Source of the DNA: Saccharomycopsis fibuligera x Saccharomycopsis cf. fibuligera
Lineage: Eukaryota; Ascomycota; Saccharomycetes; Ascoideales; Saccharomycopsidaceae
NCBI GenBank assembly: GCA_001936135.1
Contig: CP012815.1
Span: 62,001-126,000 of the forward strand
Reading direction: 5' to 3'
DNA length: 64,000 nt
The notes under the pieces were generated by a model. That model saw nothing but the letters and a program-made list of their open reading frames with translations, had not been told where the DNA came from and ran no database searches. Positions 18,701-28,460 of the stretch are shown here, one piece after another. The position numbers and the translations under genes are program-made. The number at the start of each line of letters is the position of its first letter. Position 1 is the first letter of the stretch.

Positions 18701-20381
18701 ATTCATCCTTCAGAATCGGTAAAATAAATGGCTTAATTTTTATTTCTTCTGGAGCTAAGGAACATACAGGTAATAACGGGATTTTTTGAAAACTGTCAAT
18801 ATCAATCAAATCGTAATTTGTTTTCGTTGCCACTAATGAAAATTTTGATCTTCGTAAGCCTTTTATCGTATTTGGATAATTTATATCTTTGACTAGTTTT
18901 AGAGTAGTGGGTGAGACATTTATAATTCTAATCATTTTTTTAGTAAATAATATCACTGGAACTTCTTCAAACTGTTCGTCAACATTGAAATTATCAACAT
19001 CAACAGCCAAATCATGCACATCTTTAATCTTGCCCATATTTGCCGGTGATAGCTCAGGTAAAATGAACACATTAATCATTGATCCATTCAAGACAAGTGC
19101 GCGACTAACTTGTGGTAATAGCAAAATTTTATTTATTGGTTTCGCTTTGGTGGCATGAGCTCGTTGTCTTGAAATCATAATGTAACCTGACTCAGCATCT
19201 AGTTTGTAGTAATGCAATATTTCACCGTGCAGGGTGCCAATGTACAAGTTTTCCGCGTATGCTGAAAGACAAGTTATTTTGGAATTGGCAGATTCTGGAA
19301 TCTCAGGGTTGGTTAATGTTATGTTGTCAATTAACGGTTCCAAAGAAAATGGACCAGACAGTATTTTGGCTTCTTGTTGGGGCTGTTGTTCGGACCGTTG
19401 CTGAGGCAGCTGCTGTGGTAAAAATTGGGATTCATTTTCGGCAGTGTCGGTCGATTTCTCTTCAGAAGCAGCATTAATTGGAACGGCCTGAGTAACTTCT
19501 GCAGAAGGGATGGCAATGGTGGAGTTTGATGGTGAGATGCGATTTTCCAGTTCGGCTTTATCTTGCGAGGTATGTATTGGCTCACTGTGAGTTTCTGTCG
19601 TTGTCGACTCTTCTTTTTTCTTGATTTGTGCCTCTGAGCTTAGAAGGTCTGTTTCATTATCAAATAAGGTAGAAGGCTCATCATGTTCTTTATATGACTT
19701 GTCTATGTATTTCATCTTTTGATTCTCAGGCAACATCTGTGCCAGCACTGTTGTGTCACCAGTTAAATCTTTTTCATTTTGGCTGTCTTGATCTTGTTGC
19801 TTTTTTTCCAGACCAGACTGACTGTCATTTATATTTTGATCATCTGCTGCTTGTGTTTGCTGCTGATTCTGCACGAGTAAGTCTTTTTTCTTACTGGTCA
19901 AATCACTGGTAGTTTCTTCATTTTTGCTAACTTGAGCAGTACTTGTATTATCGACATTCTCCTCAAGTCGCTGATCAGACAGATTAGATGGCTGTGGTGG
20001 TTCTCCCATTAAGTTTTCATTGATTTGCATTATTTCTTCATTGATCTCATCGTTACTATCTTTCAGTGTAATTGCGTCTCTAGTGGCTTTCTTGTCCTTG
20101 TATGATTTCTTGTTATCATTATTCAGCACCTCAGGCTTATTCGTTTCACTGGTCACAATATCGCTTCCGTCAATTGTACCCTCTTCGACATCATTACATT
20201 GGCTTGATTCTTTGTTAGAGCTGTCTTCTTGCTGTATCGGCTGTATCTGCTCTTTTTTTTGTATTGGTTGTAATTGTTTTTCTGTTGGCTGATCCACTGC
20301 TGTTGTTGCCGTTACTTCACTACCTGCCACCTTCTTATTCAACTGAGAATTCCTTTTTCCCTTTTTCTTGTTCTTTCCCAT
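15756..20381 (-). CDS. VPS3: CORVET tethering subunit Vps3
   Basis: The 1541-residue product resembles Vps3/TGFBRAP1, the Rab5 (Vps21)-binding subunit of the CORVET complex that tethers endosomes in the vacuolar sorting pathway. After an N-terminal, low-complexity Q/E/S-rich region of about 340 residues comes a citron-homology (CNH) beta-propeller segment beginning near ITCLSAYAENLYIGTLHGEI. The helical C-terminal part matches the Vps39/TRAP1-like region. A second Ser/Asp-rich insert lies at about residues 940-1060. S. cerevisiae Vps3 has 1011 residues, so the extra length is mostly in these two disordered parts. The lysine-rich start (MGKNKKKGKRN) follows the only sensible ATG. The gene is divergent from ELP2 and shares its 293-bp promoter. 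Confidence 0.85.
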   Translation of the reverse strand: MGKNKKKGKRNSQLNKKVAGSEVTATTAVDQPTEKQLQPIQKKEQIQPIQQEDSSNKESSQCNDVEEGTIDGSDIVTSETNKPEVLNNDNKKSYKDKKATRDAITLKDSNDEINEEIMQINENLMGEPPQPSNLSDQRLEENVDNTSTAQVSKNEETTSDLTSKKKDLLVQNQQQTQAADDQNINDSQSGLEKKQQDQDSQNEKDLTGDTTVLAQMLPENQKMKYIDKSYKEHDEPSTLFDNETDLLSSEAQIKKKEESTTTETHSEPIHTSQDKAELENRISPSNSTIAIPSAEVTQAVPINAASEEKSTDTAENESQFLPQQLPQQRSEQQPQQEAKILSGPFSLEPLIDNITLTNPEIPESANSKITCLSAYAENLYIGTLHGEILHYYKLDAESGYIMISRQRAHATKAKPINKILLLPQVSRALVLNGSMINVFILPELSPANMGKIKDVHDLAVDVDNFNVDEQFEEVPVILFTKKMIRIINVSPTTLKLVKDINYPNTIKGLRRSKFSLVATKTNYDLIDIDSFQKIPLLPVCSLAPEEIKIKPFILPILKDEYLITCGLTKTEPAMGMIVNNNGDISRGTIPWVSYPTSIAVSFPYTLAIFSNNNNNTNEESLKYQLKVHSIYDLSDCQTMEFSNEVQVTTVAKQFEEPYESLIDIVKRVPLVIAEDDKLSNYYNDNHSEEKQKAELEKIKPVCKISSSVLVYSPHLGQIKVVKSLPALIRLNKLAESFDIKELQQEYDDFIKDYTGHGPKEVNLSDRITFQFLRNALSLMLMVDKNFGDSYRLWINQYDNIDVKILKKLLLDEEIDFTSTDKLVKTTIGDLQLRMDPRIVVYLFNQALQKEAEKQEDGDSKNGALYGQFFNFNNVWIHNGLRQFVDKLLEQGLENDLIRFYIKVLTNWLNQRDKIVKELNMGAEDKSDKQLLQLQVPGSSSTTRPDRSGSFDQKEAKLNEGNVAMQKSKSSRSDSSRGENRNVLSSSKHSISDTNLVSSDVSNVSDHSIMSAENPSTLRVDNKDNSSEDGLKIPIIVNRLTINDLQGVPQHLFELFKTIEIILLRHNIAESFKFKTDKHLLLFINKNIKTAVNESIKILKHYNKHLILLQVYESLNQNGEYLKTWKGLIEGELKDPEFPVTDEKSLNLEIKKMHEKVLLMGNKYDMDVFEFYRWLINIDKIELFVSVIFTLSANPVTQLAQQAYTAKVLQLLTGLNNQQLQNSQVKVKTVNELKIAYLEYTFSHGYKEFFGVLVNEYIIFLINFVQQNNAITEFVDAKLKEYKGIQEFPKLSSKQYLKVQMKIASENKAVLRLNDVNIKLLNFLQVIGLNDRIILVNNTDANADNSREPISYSISGKKFLARCHEKLEQCENVFFANLMVIESKCNEFEKVAGRLMQLTDFTSAERYIVSGGEMLFEAPVVKEHYKRNDDANNGSDATLPKIGEEQIKEQVLKLYQCYLENHSDNQLLIEHFLQNYGHTLDFHFLLTHIPESSSLKLLSKTVLVQNLISLNDEYTNSLVKKNLVRSELNFYSKLLKQLKGTR

Positions 20382-20674
20382 TATTGAACAGTCACAAGGC
20401 TATGCTAACTGGTCAGTAGATCTTCTCAATTGCTCCAAAAAGCGTGGAACATGTCACCACTTCCTTGTCTATTGTATCTTCTCTTCGTCTTCTTCCTCGT
20501 CGCTGTCAACAATTGGCGATGCCGTGATGATTCTCGCCAGAGCTTCTAACCAAGTATTCAATCATCGAGAAGACAATAAAATTTTTTTAAATTAAGCCAA
20601 TAGTTAACCACAATGCAGTAGATAGACACTAGAAATCAGAAGCATCAAGAAAACTAAAAATCACCAAGTCGACA
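20382..20674. promoter_or_regulatory. Divergent promoter of VPS3 and ELP2
   Basis: The two ATGs are 293 bp apart on opposite strands, so this DNA must serve both genes. It has A-rich leaders next to each start. No specific factor site is recognised. Confidence 0.6.
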
Positions 20675-23203
20675 ATGGCAGTTAGCGAGGCAATCTTTGC
20701 GGGCGCCAATGCTCAGCCTTCAGTTAGTGATTTTGACCCACAAGCTAAAGAAATTGCATTTGGTGCCGGCAACAATATTGCCTTTTGGCAGCCACTTTGT
20801 CCAGCATCCAAGGGGATCCATACTACTTTGAAAAGCCACACTGATTCAGTGTTGAATGTCAAGTTTTTGACCTTGGCGAAACAACAGCAGAAACTATTAG
20901 TATCCACGTCAGCAGACAAGACCATCAAAGTGTGGAAATACAGCACAGAAGCGGGAAAATATCAACTTTTCCAAGACTTGGCCAACTATCATGCTGGATC
21001 AATTACTTGTTTGTCCATCAGCAATAATCACAAAGTTGTGGTGACTTCAAGTGCTGATGGTTTGATCAATATATGGAATGTGAATGTTAACACTTTAAAA
21101 TTGGAAAAAATTCACCAGCTAGCTGTTAGTGTTGGGTTCTATGCTCTTGCGTTGGCGGTTTACGAAGTAGCTGAGAATAAGTATGTGCTTTTCATTGGGG
21201 GAACCAAACCTTCGTTGTTCGTCTATTCTTTTGCAACTGCAGGAGAAACTGAAGAAGAAAATACTGAAACCAAAATTGTTGATTTCAAACAGGCTGCAGT
21301 GCTCGCTGGTCATGAAAACTGGGTCAAATCCATTGTCATTAAACAACAAGCAGATGGAGAGTTTTTGATTGCTAGTGGATCATTGGATAGATACATTAGA
21401 TTATGGAAATTGGCCCTTAACAATAAAGCTGTTGACGATGATTTTGAAAATGATAAGCAAAAACTTAAATTATCATTATTGAGCAACAAAAAGTACAAAT
21501 TCAGTATTGATGACAACACCTCAAATCAACTCAAATGCGCCATAAATTTCGAAGCTTTGATATTGGGGCACGATGATTGGATATCCAGTCTTCAATGGAG
21601 CCCAAATAGTGAAAAACTTCAATTATTGTCTGCTTCTGCAGATACTTCCATCATGATTTGGCAACCAGATGAGATCTCTGGAGTTTGGGTCACTACTACC
21701 AGATTAGGTGAATTAAGTATCAAAGGGGCCAGCACTGCAACCGGTGCTTCCGGTGGGTTTTGGTCGTCTATCTGGTATTCTGATGATGTATCAGAGAAGG
21801 AATATATCTTTACTCATGGGAAAACTGGATCTTGGAGAGTGTGGTCCAGCAAAGATGAAGGACAAACCTGGGATCCTGAAGTTAGTATAACCGGCCCATT
21901 CAAGGAAGTTACTGATGTTGCATGGTCAAGAAACCAAGATTATTTGCTTGCTACATCATTGGATCAAACCACTAGATTATTTTCTCAGTGGGTTTACAAT
22001 AATAATGGGTCAGTTAGAGAAGATATATCTTGGAAAGAATTTGCTAGACCTCAAATTCATGGTTATGACATGGTTTGTGTTTCATCACTCAGTGATTCGA
22101 GATTTGTATCAGGTGGGGATGAAAAAGTAATGAGACTGTTTGATGAACCAAAAAGTATATCCAAAATATTACAAAAATTTAGCGGCATTAAGCCAAGTAA
22201 AGACGAAAACGCCATGCCGGAAGCAGCTTCATTGCCAACTTTAGGCTTATCTAATAAGGCAGAACAAGAACAACCTCAATCTGATGATGTGAAAGGAGGT
22301 ACTGAAGCTAATAATAACAATGATGAAGGGGAAGAAAAAAACATTTCATTTGAAATTTTGGCCCAACTTACACACCCCCCATTAGAAGATCATTTGCAGA
22401 GACATACCCTTTGGCCCGAATTGGAAAAACTTTATGGCCACGGTTACGAACTTACCACCATAGATACATCCTTCGATGGCAAATTTATCGTTTCATGTTG
22501 TAAATCCAATAGTGTAAGACATGCAGTATTGAGAATTTTTGACACTGAAAGTTGGCTTGAAGTGAAACCATCGTTACAATATCATGAACTTACTGTAACT
22601 AGAGTGAGGTTCTCTAAAGACAACAAATATATTTTATCCGTGAGTAGAGATAGAAAGGTTGCGGTATGGAGTCAAAAGCAAGACGGCAGTGGTTATGAAC
22701 TTGCTGCTAGTAATAATAAAGCACATACCAGAATTGTCTGGGATGGTGACTGGGCTCCTCAAGATGTCGGATATGTCTTTGTCACTGCTTCCAGAGACAA
22801 GTCGATTAAGATTTGGAAATTGAATGAACAGGAAAGTGGCGAGGGAGAAAAAACTGCAGACTTTACTGCTATTGAGCAAGTCAAGTTTAAAGAACCAGTA
22901 ACGTCTGTATCAGTATACGGCAAATCAATAACTAAGAAAGCTGGTACCACTAGCGATGCAAAGACAATTTTAATTGGTATTGGTCTTGAAGGCGGTGATA
23001 TTATCGCATATTTGTACAACCTCAGCACTAAAGAGGGCCAAGTCTTGGAACATTTCAGTACTGATATTACGCCAAGTGGTAGAATTAATAGACTCTCTTG
23101 GAATAGTGTGGTGGAGGATAGATTTCTTTTGGCTGCTGGAAGTGCTGATCACTCAGTGAGAATTTACTCGTTGGACTCAGAAGAAGCCAGAAACAAGTTG
23201 TAA
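20675..23203 (+). CDS. ELP2: Elongator subunit Elp2 (WD40)
   Basis: This 842-residue WD40 protein is the Elp2 subunit of Elongator, which modifies wobble uridines of tRNAs. Two WD40 propellers are visible. Repeats end in motifs such as KTIKVWKY (about residue 85), GLINIWNV, RYIRLWKL, TSIMIWQP, RKVAVWSQ, KSIKIWKL and HSVRIYSL at the C terminus. The block HDDWISSLQWSPNSEKLQLL, the SGGDEKVMRLFDEPKS stretch and the LWPELEKLYGHGYEL segment in the second half are characteristic of Elp2. Length is close to the family norm (788 in S. cerevisiae). A Glu/Asn-rich linker lies at about 515-565. The neighbours are unrelated in function. Confidence 0.95.
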   Translation: MAVSEAIFAGANAQPSVSDFDPQAKEIAFGAGNNIAFWQPLCPASKGIHTTLKSHTDSVLNVKFLTLAKQQQKLLVSTSADKTIKVWKYSTEAGKYQLFQDLANYHAGSITCLSISNNHKVVVTSSADGLINIWNVNVNTLKLEKIHQLAVSVGFYALALAVYEVAENKYVLFIGGTKPSLFVYSFATAGETEEENTETKIVDFKQAAVLAGHENWVKSIVIKQQADGEFLIASGSLDRYIRLWKLALNNKAVDDDFENDKQKLKLSLLSNKKYKFSIDDNTSNQLKCAINFEALILGHDDWISSLQWSPNSEKLQLLSASADTSIMIWQPDEISGVWVTTTRLGELSIKGASTATGASGGFWSSIWYSDDVSEKEYIFTHGKTGSWRVWSSKDEGQTWDPEVSITGPFKEVTDVAWSRNQDYLLATSLDQTTRLFSQWVYNNNGSVREDISWKEFARPQIHGYDMVCVSSLSDSRFVSGGDEKVMRLFDEPKSISKILQKFSGIKPSKDENAMPEAASLPTLGLSNKAEQEQPQSDDVKGGTEANNNNDEGEEKNISFEILAQLTHPPLEDHLQRHTLWPELEKLYGHGYELTTIDTSFDGKFIVSCCKSNSVRHAVLRIFDTESWLEVKPSLQYHELTVTRVRFSKDNKYILSVSRDRKVAVWSQKQDGSGYELAASNNKAHTRIVWDGDWAPQDVGYVFVTASRDKSIKIWKLNEQESGEGEKTADFTAIEQVKFKEPVTSVSVYGKSITKKAGTTSDAKTILIGIGLEGGDIIAYLYNLSTKEGQVLEHFSTDITPSGRINRLSWNSVVEDRFLLAAGSADHSVRIYSLDSEEARNKL

Positions 23204-23576
23204 AGTTGAGTGTGAAAGCGGTGTACGATAAATGAACGTTTAGCATTGATATTGTAAATTCTTGGTAGAAGGTCGCCGTAGCAGATTATTCAACATCTTG
23301 TATCTGACACAATATTTGATATACAACTTCCATGGAAGTGTAATGGATACGCTTATAATTATAAAGTAATGACCCGTTGCGGCGGTACACATCGCATTAA
23401 AAAATTTTTTTTTTCTTTTTTGTCTCGATACGCTGCACGCTAAGAAAATAAATAGATAAAATAACACTATCACTGTTACAGAAATATTATTTATCAACCC
23501 CTGTATACGCTCTATTTTCACCCAAAATTGACTCAAAAATTATTATAGGAACAATAACAATAACAACACAGTAAAC
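23204..23576. other. Intergenic region between ELP2 and the LYAR-type gene
   Basis: These 373 bp lie between two plus-strand genes and serve as terminator and promoter. There is a T-rich tract at about 23402-23420. No gene is recognised. Confidence 0.5.
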
Positions 23577-24319
23577 ATGGTTAGTTTTTCATGTGAGGTA
23601 TGTTATATTATTGCAAAACTGTGACAGATTTTGCCTATTATTATGTATTTTGAGCTATCATGAGCTTGGGATTACAAAGCTTTAGTACGACGTCTTATCT
23701 ATCATAATAGCAGTTAGTTCAGTTGACAAAGTACAAAACATTAACCAGTTGTACTTTTTAGGTATGCAACGACACAATAGTGAAAAAGAAGTTGGATCAA
23801 CATCGTCAAAGATGTCGTGATGCCTACTTCACTTGCATAGATTGCTCCACCACTTTCAATGGCACAGATTATCGCCAACATACTCAATGTATCACTGAAG
23901 ATGAAAAATATCAAAAAGCGTTGTATCGTCCAAAGGGAAAGAAGGCTAATGGTAATGAAAATGGCAAAACCAACGGCGGTAGTGAGATGCCAAAAGAAGC
24001 AACTACCAAGGCTATTACTGTTGTCACCAGTCAAGCTAAAAGCAAAAAAAGAGACGCTAATGGAGCTACTACTGTGACTGAAAAGTCACCAGAGGTGAAG
24101 CGTTCAAGGAAAGAAAAGCCAACCACCAGTGATGATGAAAGCAATGATGAGGAATCGTCTGCGCTCAGTTTGTACAAGTTAGTGAAACGAATCGCTAAAG
24201 AACAAGGAATTAGCACTAAAAAAGTGTTGAAACAAGCAACTGCCGTGACTAAAGTTGATAAGAAGTCTTCCAAGTTAAAGACAAAGAAGAGCTCTAGTGT
24301 TTATGCCGTGGAGTTTTGA
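23577..24319 (+). CDS. LYAR-type C2HC zinc-finger protein (one intron)
   Basis: The spliced product has 192 residues. Exon 1 (23577-23597) encodes MVSFSCE. Exon 2 (23762-24319) continues VCNDTIVKKK in frame, because the donor GTATGT at 23598 and the acceptor TTTTTAG ending at 23761 join cleanly at a codon boundary. Splicing is needed to complete the first zinc finger: C6, C9, H21 and C25, followed by a second set C32, C35, H47, C50 and ITEDEKYQKALY, the LYAR signature. The S. cerevisiae counterpart is YCR087C-A, a nucleolar nucleic-acid-binding protein. The rest is Lys/Ser/Thr-rich, with a basic tail ending SSVYAVEF, consistent with a nucleolar role in ribosome production. The last step is inferred. 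Confidence 0.88.
23598..23761 (+). other. Intron of the LYAR-type gene
   Basis: This is a 164-nt intron with donor GTATGT and acceptor TAG. The branch point is degenerate; ATTAAC near 23740 is the best candidate. Removal restores the first C2HC finger. Confidence 0.85.
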
Positions 24320-24887
24320 ATATTTTAAGACGATGTTTTTGAATTTGATAGACAATAGTAAAGAGGGTGTGTCACCCCGTCTCCTGCAGCGCGGGTAGTG
24401 TCAACATGCATATGTGTCCCACAGTTAAGGCAGTTCTTGCTCATCCACAGTTATGTTATAATACCAGAGATCTCGTCCTTGGCTGGCGATTATATTGTTA
24501 TTGATAGTGCTAATGTTTTTATTATATCCTATGGCGGTATTTTTCCGTGGCGTATGCGTATCATCACTATGCTAGTGCTTTGGATAGATCTATAGATACA
24601 CTGTTTCATGCGATGGTATATCAAGCAGGCTTTTTGTCCTAATTTATTTTGTAAAATATACTTGTTATTTTTTTTTCTTTTACTTTTACAATTTTTTTCT
24701 TCTTTTTTTACTTTTACTTTTCCTTTTTAGAGTCTTTATTTTTATTACCAGATTACTTGGTAGAGTGCATAGATAGATGAATGCATTTTTCAACCACCAA
24801 CATTAGCATAATTTAATTCAAATTAATTCATTTGCATCTTTTGTATAACCTAAGCATTTTCTTTCAAATTAGCACATAAGACTTATT
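24320..24887. other. Promoter region of the aspartyl protease
   Basis: This 568-bp region lies between two plus-strand genes. It has a pyrimidine-rich tract at about 24660-24735 followed by A/T-rich leader DNA. No gene is seen. Confidence 0.5.
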
Positions 24888-26252
24888 ATGCTTCCCCAGT
24901 TCTTTCTTCTTGCAGCCTCATACGCAGCCGCATTGCCTGTGTCACTTCAACCAAGGGATAACAATATTACTATTTCATCATCTACATCTCTTCCATCTTC
25001 ATCCTCTGCCACTGATTCAACCTCATCTAACTCACCTAAATCGTCCTCATACTACAAATTTGACTTCAATGTGAACAAAAGTGACAAATCTCAACTAATC
25101 AGCAGCAACGACCTCAACAAAATGGTCTATAATAGTGTCTCTGAAGGTGCTGATGACCCATCAGCAGATGATGACGATGACAAACCTCATCTGATTAGTA
25201 AAAGAGGTCTTTCTACTCAAATAACTGTTCAAAACAAGCAAGTGTACTATTCCGTTGACGCAAAAATTGGTTCTGCAAAATCCCAAATCCAATTATTACT
25301 CGACACCGGCTCCAGTGATTTATGGCTCCCTGATTCAAGCACCAGTAAAGACGGCAGTTTTGACGCCCTGTCGTCGAAATCGTTCCAAAATATGACCGAC
25401 AAATTTTCAATCAAGTACGGCGATGGTACTTATGCCGTAGGGTATTGGGGCAAAGATGATGTTTCTATTGGAGATTTAAGCGTCAGTGATTTACAACTAG
25501 GCGTCGCTTGGAACGTCACGGCACAACAAGGGATTTTGGGGATTGGACTTCCAGGAAATGAAGTTGCAAAAACAAAATACACCAATTTCCCCATGTTGCT
25601 AAAGCAACAAGGCAAAATTTCGAAAGCCACATATTCATTATATCTTAATTCTAATGACGCAACTAGTGGATCAGTGCTTTTCGGGGCCGTTGATAAGGCC
25701 AAATATTCAGGAGACTTGGTTAACTTGGATTTGGTAAGCATTACGGACAGTGGCAAGCTAATGAATTCACCCGTGGCATTTTTTGTCAACGTTAGTTCTA
25801 TCACCGATACCAGCAATTCAAAAACTTATTTATCGAAAAACCCAACCCCGGCACTTCTAGATTCTGGTACAACGTTACTCTATGCCCCTAAGGAAGTTTA
25901 CAAACAAATTGGTCATGCATATGGCTGGGGTATTTCCAAATTGGGATTTATCAACAAATGCGAATCCTACAACAATCACAACATCACGTTTAACTTCAAT
26001 GATAAAGTAAAAATCAACGTCCCTGTGAAACAATTAATGTACCCATTGAAACATAAAAACGGTAAACCGCTCAAGACATGGTTTAGAAGAAAACCATTAT
26101 GTTTAGTAGGGGTGATGAATTCAGAAAGTGATCACTTTATCTTTGGCGATAATTTTTTGAGAAGTGCTTATGTGCATTATGATTTGGATGAAAAGAAAGT
26201 ATCAATAGCTCAGGTTAGATACACCAATGATACTGACATTGTTGAGGATTAA
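24888..26252 (+). CDS. Secreted aspartyl protease (candidapepsin-like)
   Basis: The 454-residue pepsin-family precursor has a signal peptide (MLPQFFLLAASYAAALP), a Ser/Asp-rich propeptide and a Kex2 site at K105-R106, so the mature enzyme should start near G107. Catalytic aspartates are D139 in DTGSS and D325 in DSGTT, and the flap tyrosine is in KYGDGT. The pair of N-lobe cysteines found in classic Saps (Sap1-3) is absent; the loop after LPDSSTSK has none. The C-lobe pair (C in FINKCES and in KPLCLVG) is present. There is no GPI-anchor signal at the C terminus, so the product should be released. CTG codons at residues 102 and 161 read Ser in this clade; the second gives FDASSSKSF, closer to the family. 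From memory, a SAP8 gene lies near SNF2 in C. albicans, so this may be its orthologue. Confidence 0.92.
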   Translation: MLPQFFLLAASYAAALPVSLQPRDNNITISSSTSLPSSSSATDSTSSNSPKSSSYYKFDFNVNKSDKSQLISSNDLNKMVYNSVSEGADDPSADDDDDKPHLISKRGLSTQITVQNKQVYYSVDAKIGSAKSQIQLLLDTGSSDLWLPDSSTSKDGSFDALSSKSFQNMTDKFSIKYGDGTYAVGYWGKDDVSIGDLSVSDLQLGVAWNVTAQQGILGIGLPGNEVAKTKYTNFPMLLKQQGKISKATYSLYLNSNDATSGSVLFGAVDKAKYSGDLVNLDLVSITDSGKLMNSPVAFFVNVSSITDTSNSKTYLSKNPTPALLDSGTTLLYAPKEVYKQIGHAYGWGISKLGFINKCESYNNHNITFNFNDKVKINVPVKQLMYPLKHKNGKPLKTWFRRKPLCLVGVMNSESDHFIFGDNFLRSAYVHYDLDEKKVSIAQVRYTNDTDIVED

Positions 26253-26964
26253 GAACAATATTTTTTTAAGGTTATCAATATTCACATTTGTTAATTTTTT
26301 TTTTTATTTTTTTTGAAAATAGTTTCAAAAATATTAGTATACGTGAGTGTGTTCCATTCTTTATTTTATATTTTATCTTTTGTTGTTCCATTTTCATTCA
26401 ATTCTCTATCATAGCTTTTTATTTTTTTTATTTTTTTCAACCCTTTTTTTTTTAACTTTTACGTTAAATTTGCCAATTAAAAAATGTTGCATTAGAGTTC
26501 ATAAAATCACCAAATGTAAGCAAACAAATCAAGTAAAGGTAAAGAGAAAGATACAAAGCAAGGAAAAGAAGATCAAAAAAAAAGTCGATAAAATCAGCGA
26601 AAATCATAAATCAACATTCGGCCTGCTTTTCGGTCATACTTTTAGTAGACAGCATACACCAAACACTATACATTATTTAGTGCACAGCCCACCTTAGCTA
26701 GACCGACGTACCATAGGTCCGTTTTCAAGAGAGTTTGACTCAGAAATACTAAAACCCAGCATTGTCATAGCGCAGCAAGGCTAACTGGACTAACCTCGGC
26801 TGTCAATACCATAAATTTGCAGAAGATTGGCGAGTCTTTACGTGACCTTGAGCATAACCGTGAGCAGAAGTATTGTGAACAAACAAAGTATATAGCTTAG
26901 CTTATAATGACCCTATCTAGTACAATTAAGTTCAGTTCAGTTTGATTCAATTCTAGTCTTTTGT
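26253..26964. other. Intergenic region between convergent genes
   Basis: These 712 bp lie between the stops of the protease (+) and PEX14 (-). T-rich and A-rich low-complexity sequence fills most of 26280-26590. The open frame at 26347-26697 on plus is a product of that composition and is not counted as a gene. Confidence 0.5.
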
Positions 26965-28125
26965 TCAATTTCTATTGCCGCTTGCTGCGAGCTGCCATGC
27001 TGGAATCCCACTGCGATTAATTGCTTGTTTTCTGATATTGTTACTATTGTCATTACCATCATTGCTGGTGTTGCTTCCCGGGGAGCCACTTTCACTGCGT
27101 TGTGGAGCATTGATAGTCGTCAACTCAGCGGTGGCGACGTCCTTGGTGTTATTGGTATTGGTATTGTTGTTGGAAGGTGCAAAAGAAGCTGGTACTTCTG
27201 GTACTGGAGAGGTATTTTTGGACACGTTTTTCAAAATGTCGGCGGCTGATGGAATTGAACTTACTGATGGAATGTTCTTCATTGCACTGCTTCCAAAATT
27301 ATTATTACCAAGGCCATTACCGTTGCTGCTACCACTTACTGTCGAATGACTTGGCTCTCTGAGTCTTGAGTTGAGTAACTTCTTTAAAGATTCAAGTTCA
27401 GTATTAATATTGCTCAACTTGGTGTCAACAAGATTTTCAATTGATGAATTTTGATACTTGTAATTAGTTTTCAAATTATCAATTTCCAACTTGATTAATT
27501 TCAAATCATCGTTGTTCTTATTCAACAAATTTTCCGAGTTCAAAATTAAGTTGTTCACTTTAGATACCACAGTTTCCAATTTTTCAGAATTCTTCACATC
27601 ATTAGCTACCAAAGTTTCATTATTTTGTTCTAATGAATCAAGTAATGTTTGGATTCTGGTAAATTCTTCATTAATCGCTTCTTTATCCTTCTCGAGTTGA
27701 TTAAAAGACTGTGGCAATATTGTAGGGACTAAGACTTTTTTAAACAAGTAATATAATCCATATCCTAAAGAAATCGTTGTAGTAGCCATGATAAAATAAT
27801 CTTTCCAGTCCCTTTCTGGTATAGGTGGTGGTTGACTTGCTGCCAAGTCTAATAATTGTTCATTGGTATAATTGAATCCATCCTGGCCATTACTTCCAGT
27901 ATTATTTCCCAGACTTGTTACACCGTTGCTATTATTGCTAATGCCATTATTATTCTTATTACTATTACTATTACTATTACTAGTAGCCAAAGCAGTATTG
28001 ATTTCTGGCTCATTGAGTCCCTTTGATTTTAGAAACTCAATTTTTTTTTCAAGTGGCGCATTTAACACTTGTGGGTTTTGCAAAAAATCCACAGCACTGC
28101 TAATTAGCTCTTGTCTTTCGGACAT
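26965..28125 (-). CDS. PEX14: Peroxisomal import docking protein Pex14
   Basis: This 386-residue peroxin docks cargo-loaded Pex5 at the peroxisomal membrane. The N-terminal Pex14 domain is clear: ISSAVDFLQNPQVLNAPLEK followed by IEFLKSKGLNEPEINTAL (about residues 8-45). A hydrophobic segment follows at about 108-125 (FIMATTTISLGYGLYYLF), then a coiled coil at about 140-250 (rich in NL, KLI and LES heptads). The C-terminal tail is Asn/Ser-rich and probably disordered. An Asn-rich linker lies between the Pex14 domain and the membrane segment. Length fits fungal Pex14 (341 in S. cerevisiae). Confidence 0.93.
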   Translation of the reverse strand: MSERQELISSAVDFLQNPQVLNAPLEKKIEFLKSKGLNEPEINTALATSNSNSNSNKNNNGISNNSNGVTSLGNNTGSNGQDGFNYTNEQLLDLAASQPPPIPERDWKDYFIMATTTISLGYGLYYLFKKVLVPTILPQSFNQLEKDKEAINEEFTRIQTLLDSLEQNNETLVANDVKNSEKLETVVSKVNNLILNSENLLNKNNDDLKLIKLEIDNLKTNYKYQNSSIENLVDTKLSNINTELESLKKLLNSRLREPSHSTVSGSSNGNGLGNNNFGSSAMKNIPSVSSIPSAADILKNVSKNTSPVPEVPASFAPSNNNTNTNNTKDVATAELTTINAPQRSESGSPGSNTSNDGNDNSNNIRKQAINRSGIPAWQLAASGNRN

Positions 28126-28460
28126 ATCTGTTGGTTTTTTTCTTTTGGATCGATTAACAACTTCACACTGCTCCCAATGGTAAATGGTCTTCTCACAGCA
28201 TTGTCAAATGCTGTCATTTATCGATATCTGCTAACCACCTATTACCCATCTCGGCAGTTTTACCCGGAAATATTGACAGCATTTACACCCTTACACCAAC
28301 AAAAGCATCTTCCAGACACCACATATAATATATAGTGCCAGATAAACAGAAAGAGACTACATCAATAACAAGACAACTCTTTTTACAATTTCGCCAAAGC
28401 AATATAACAACCAGTGCATAAAAGTACCTTTAATGCTATGTGTCTTAATACCACCCAAAA
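28126..28460. other. Intergenic region between PEX14 and SEC8
   Basis: These 335 bp hold the PEX14 promoter and SEC8 3' end on the minus strand. No oleate-response-type element was confidently recognised. Confidence 0.4.

Noticed and set aside
26347-26697. 116-codon plus-strand frame after the protease
   Set aside because: It is made of F/L-rich then K-rich low-complexity sequence over T and A tracts in a convergent 3' region.
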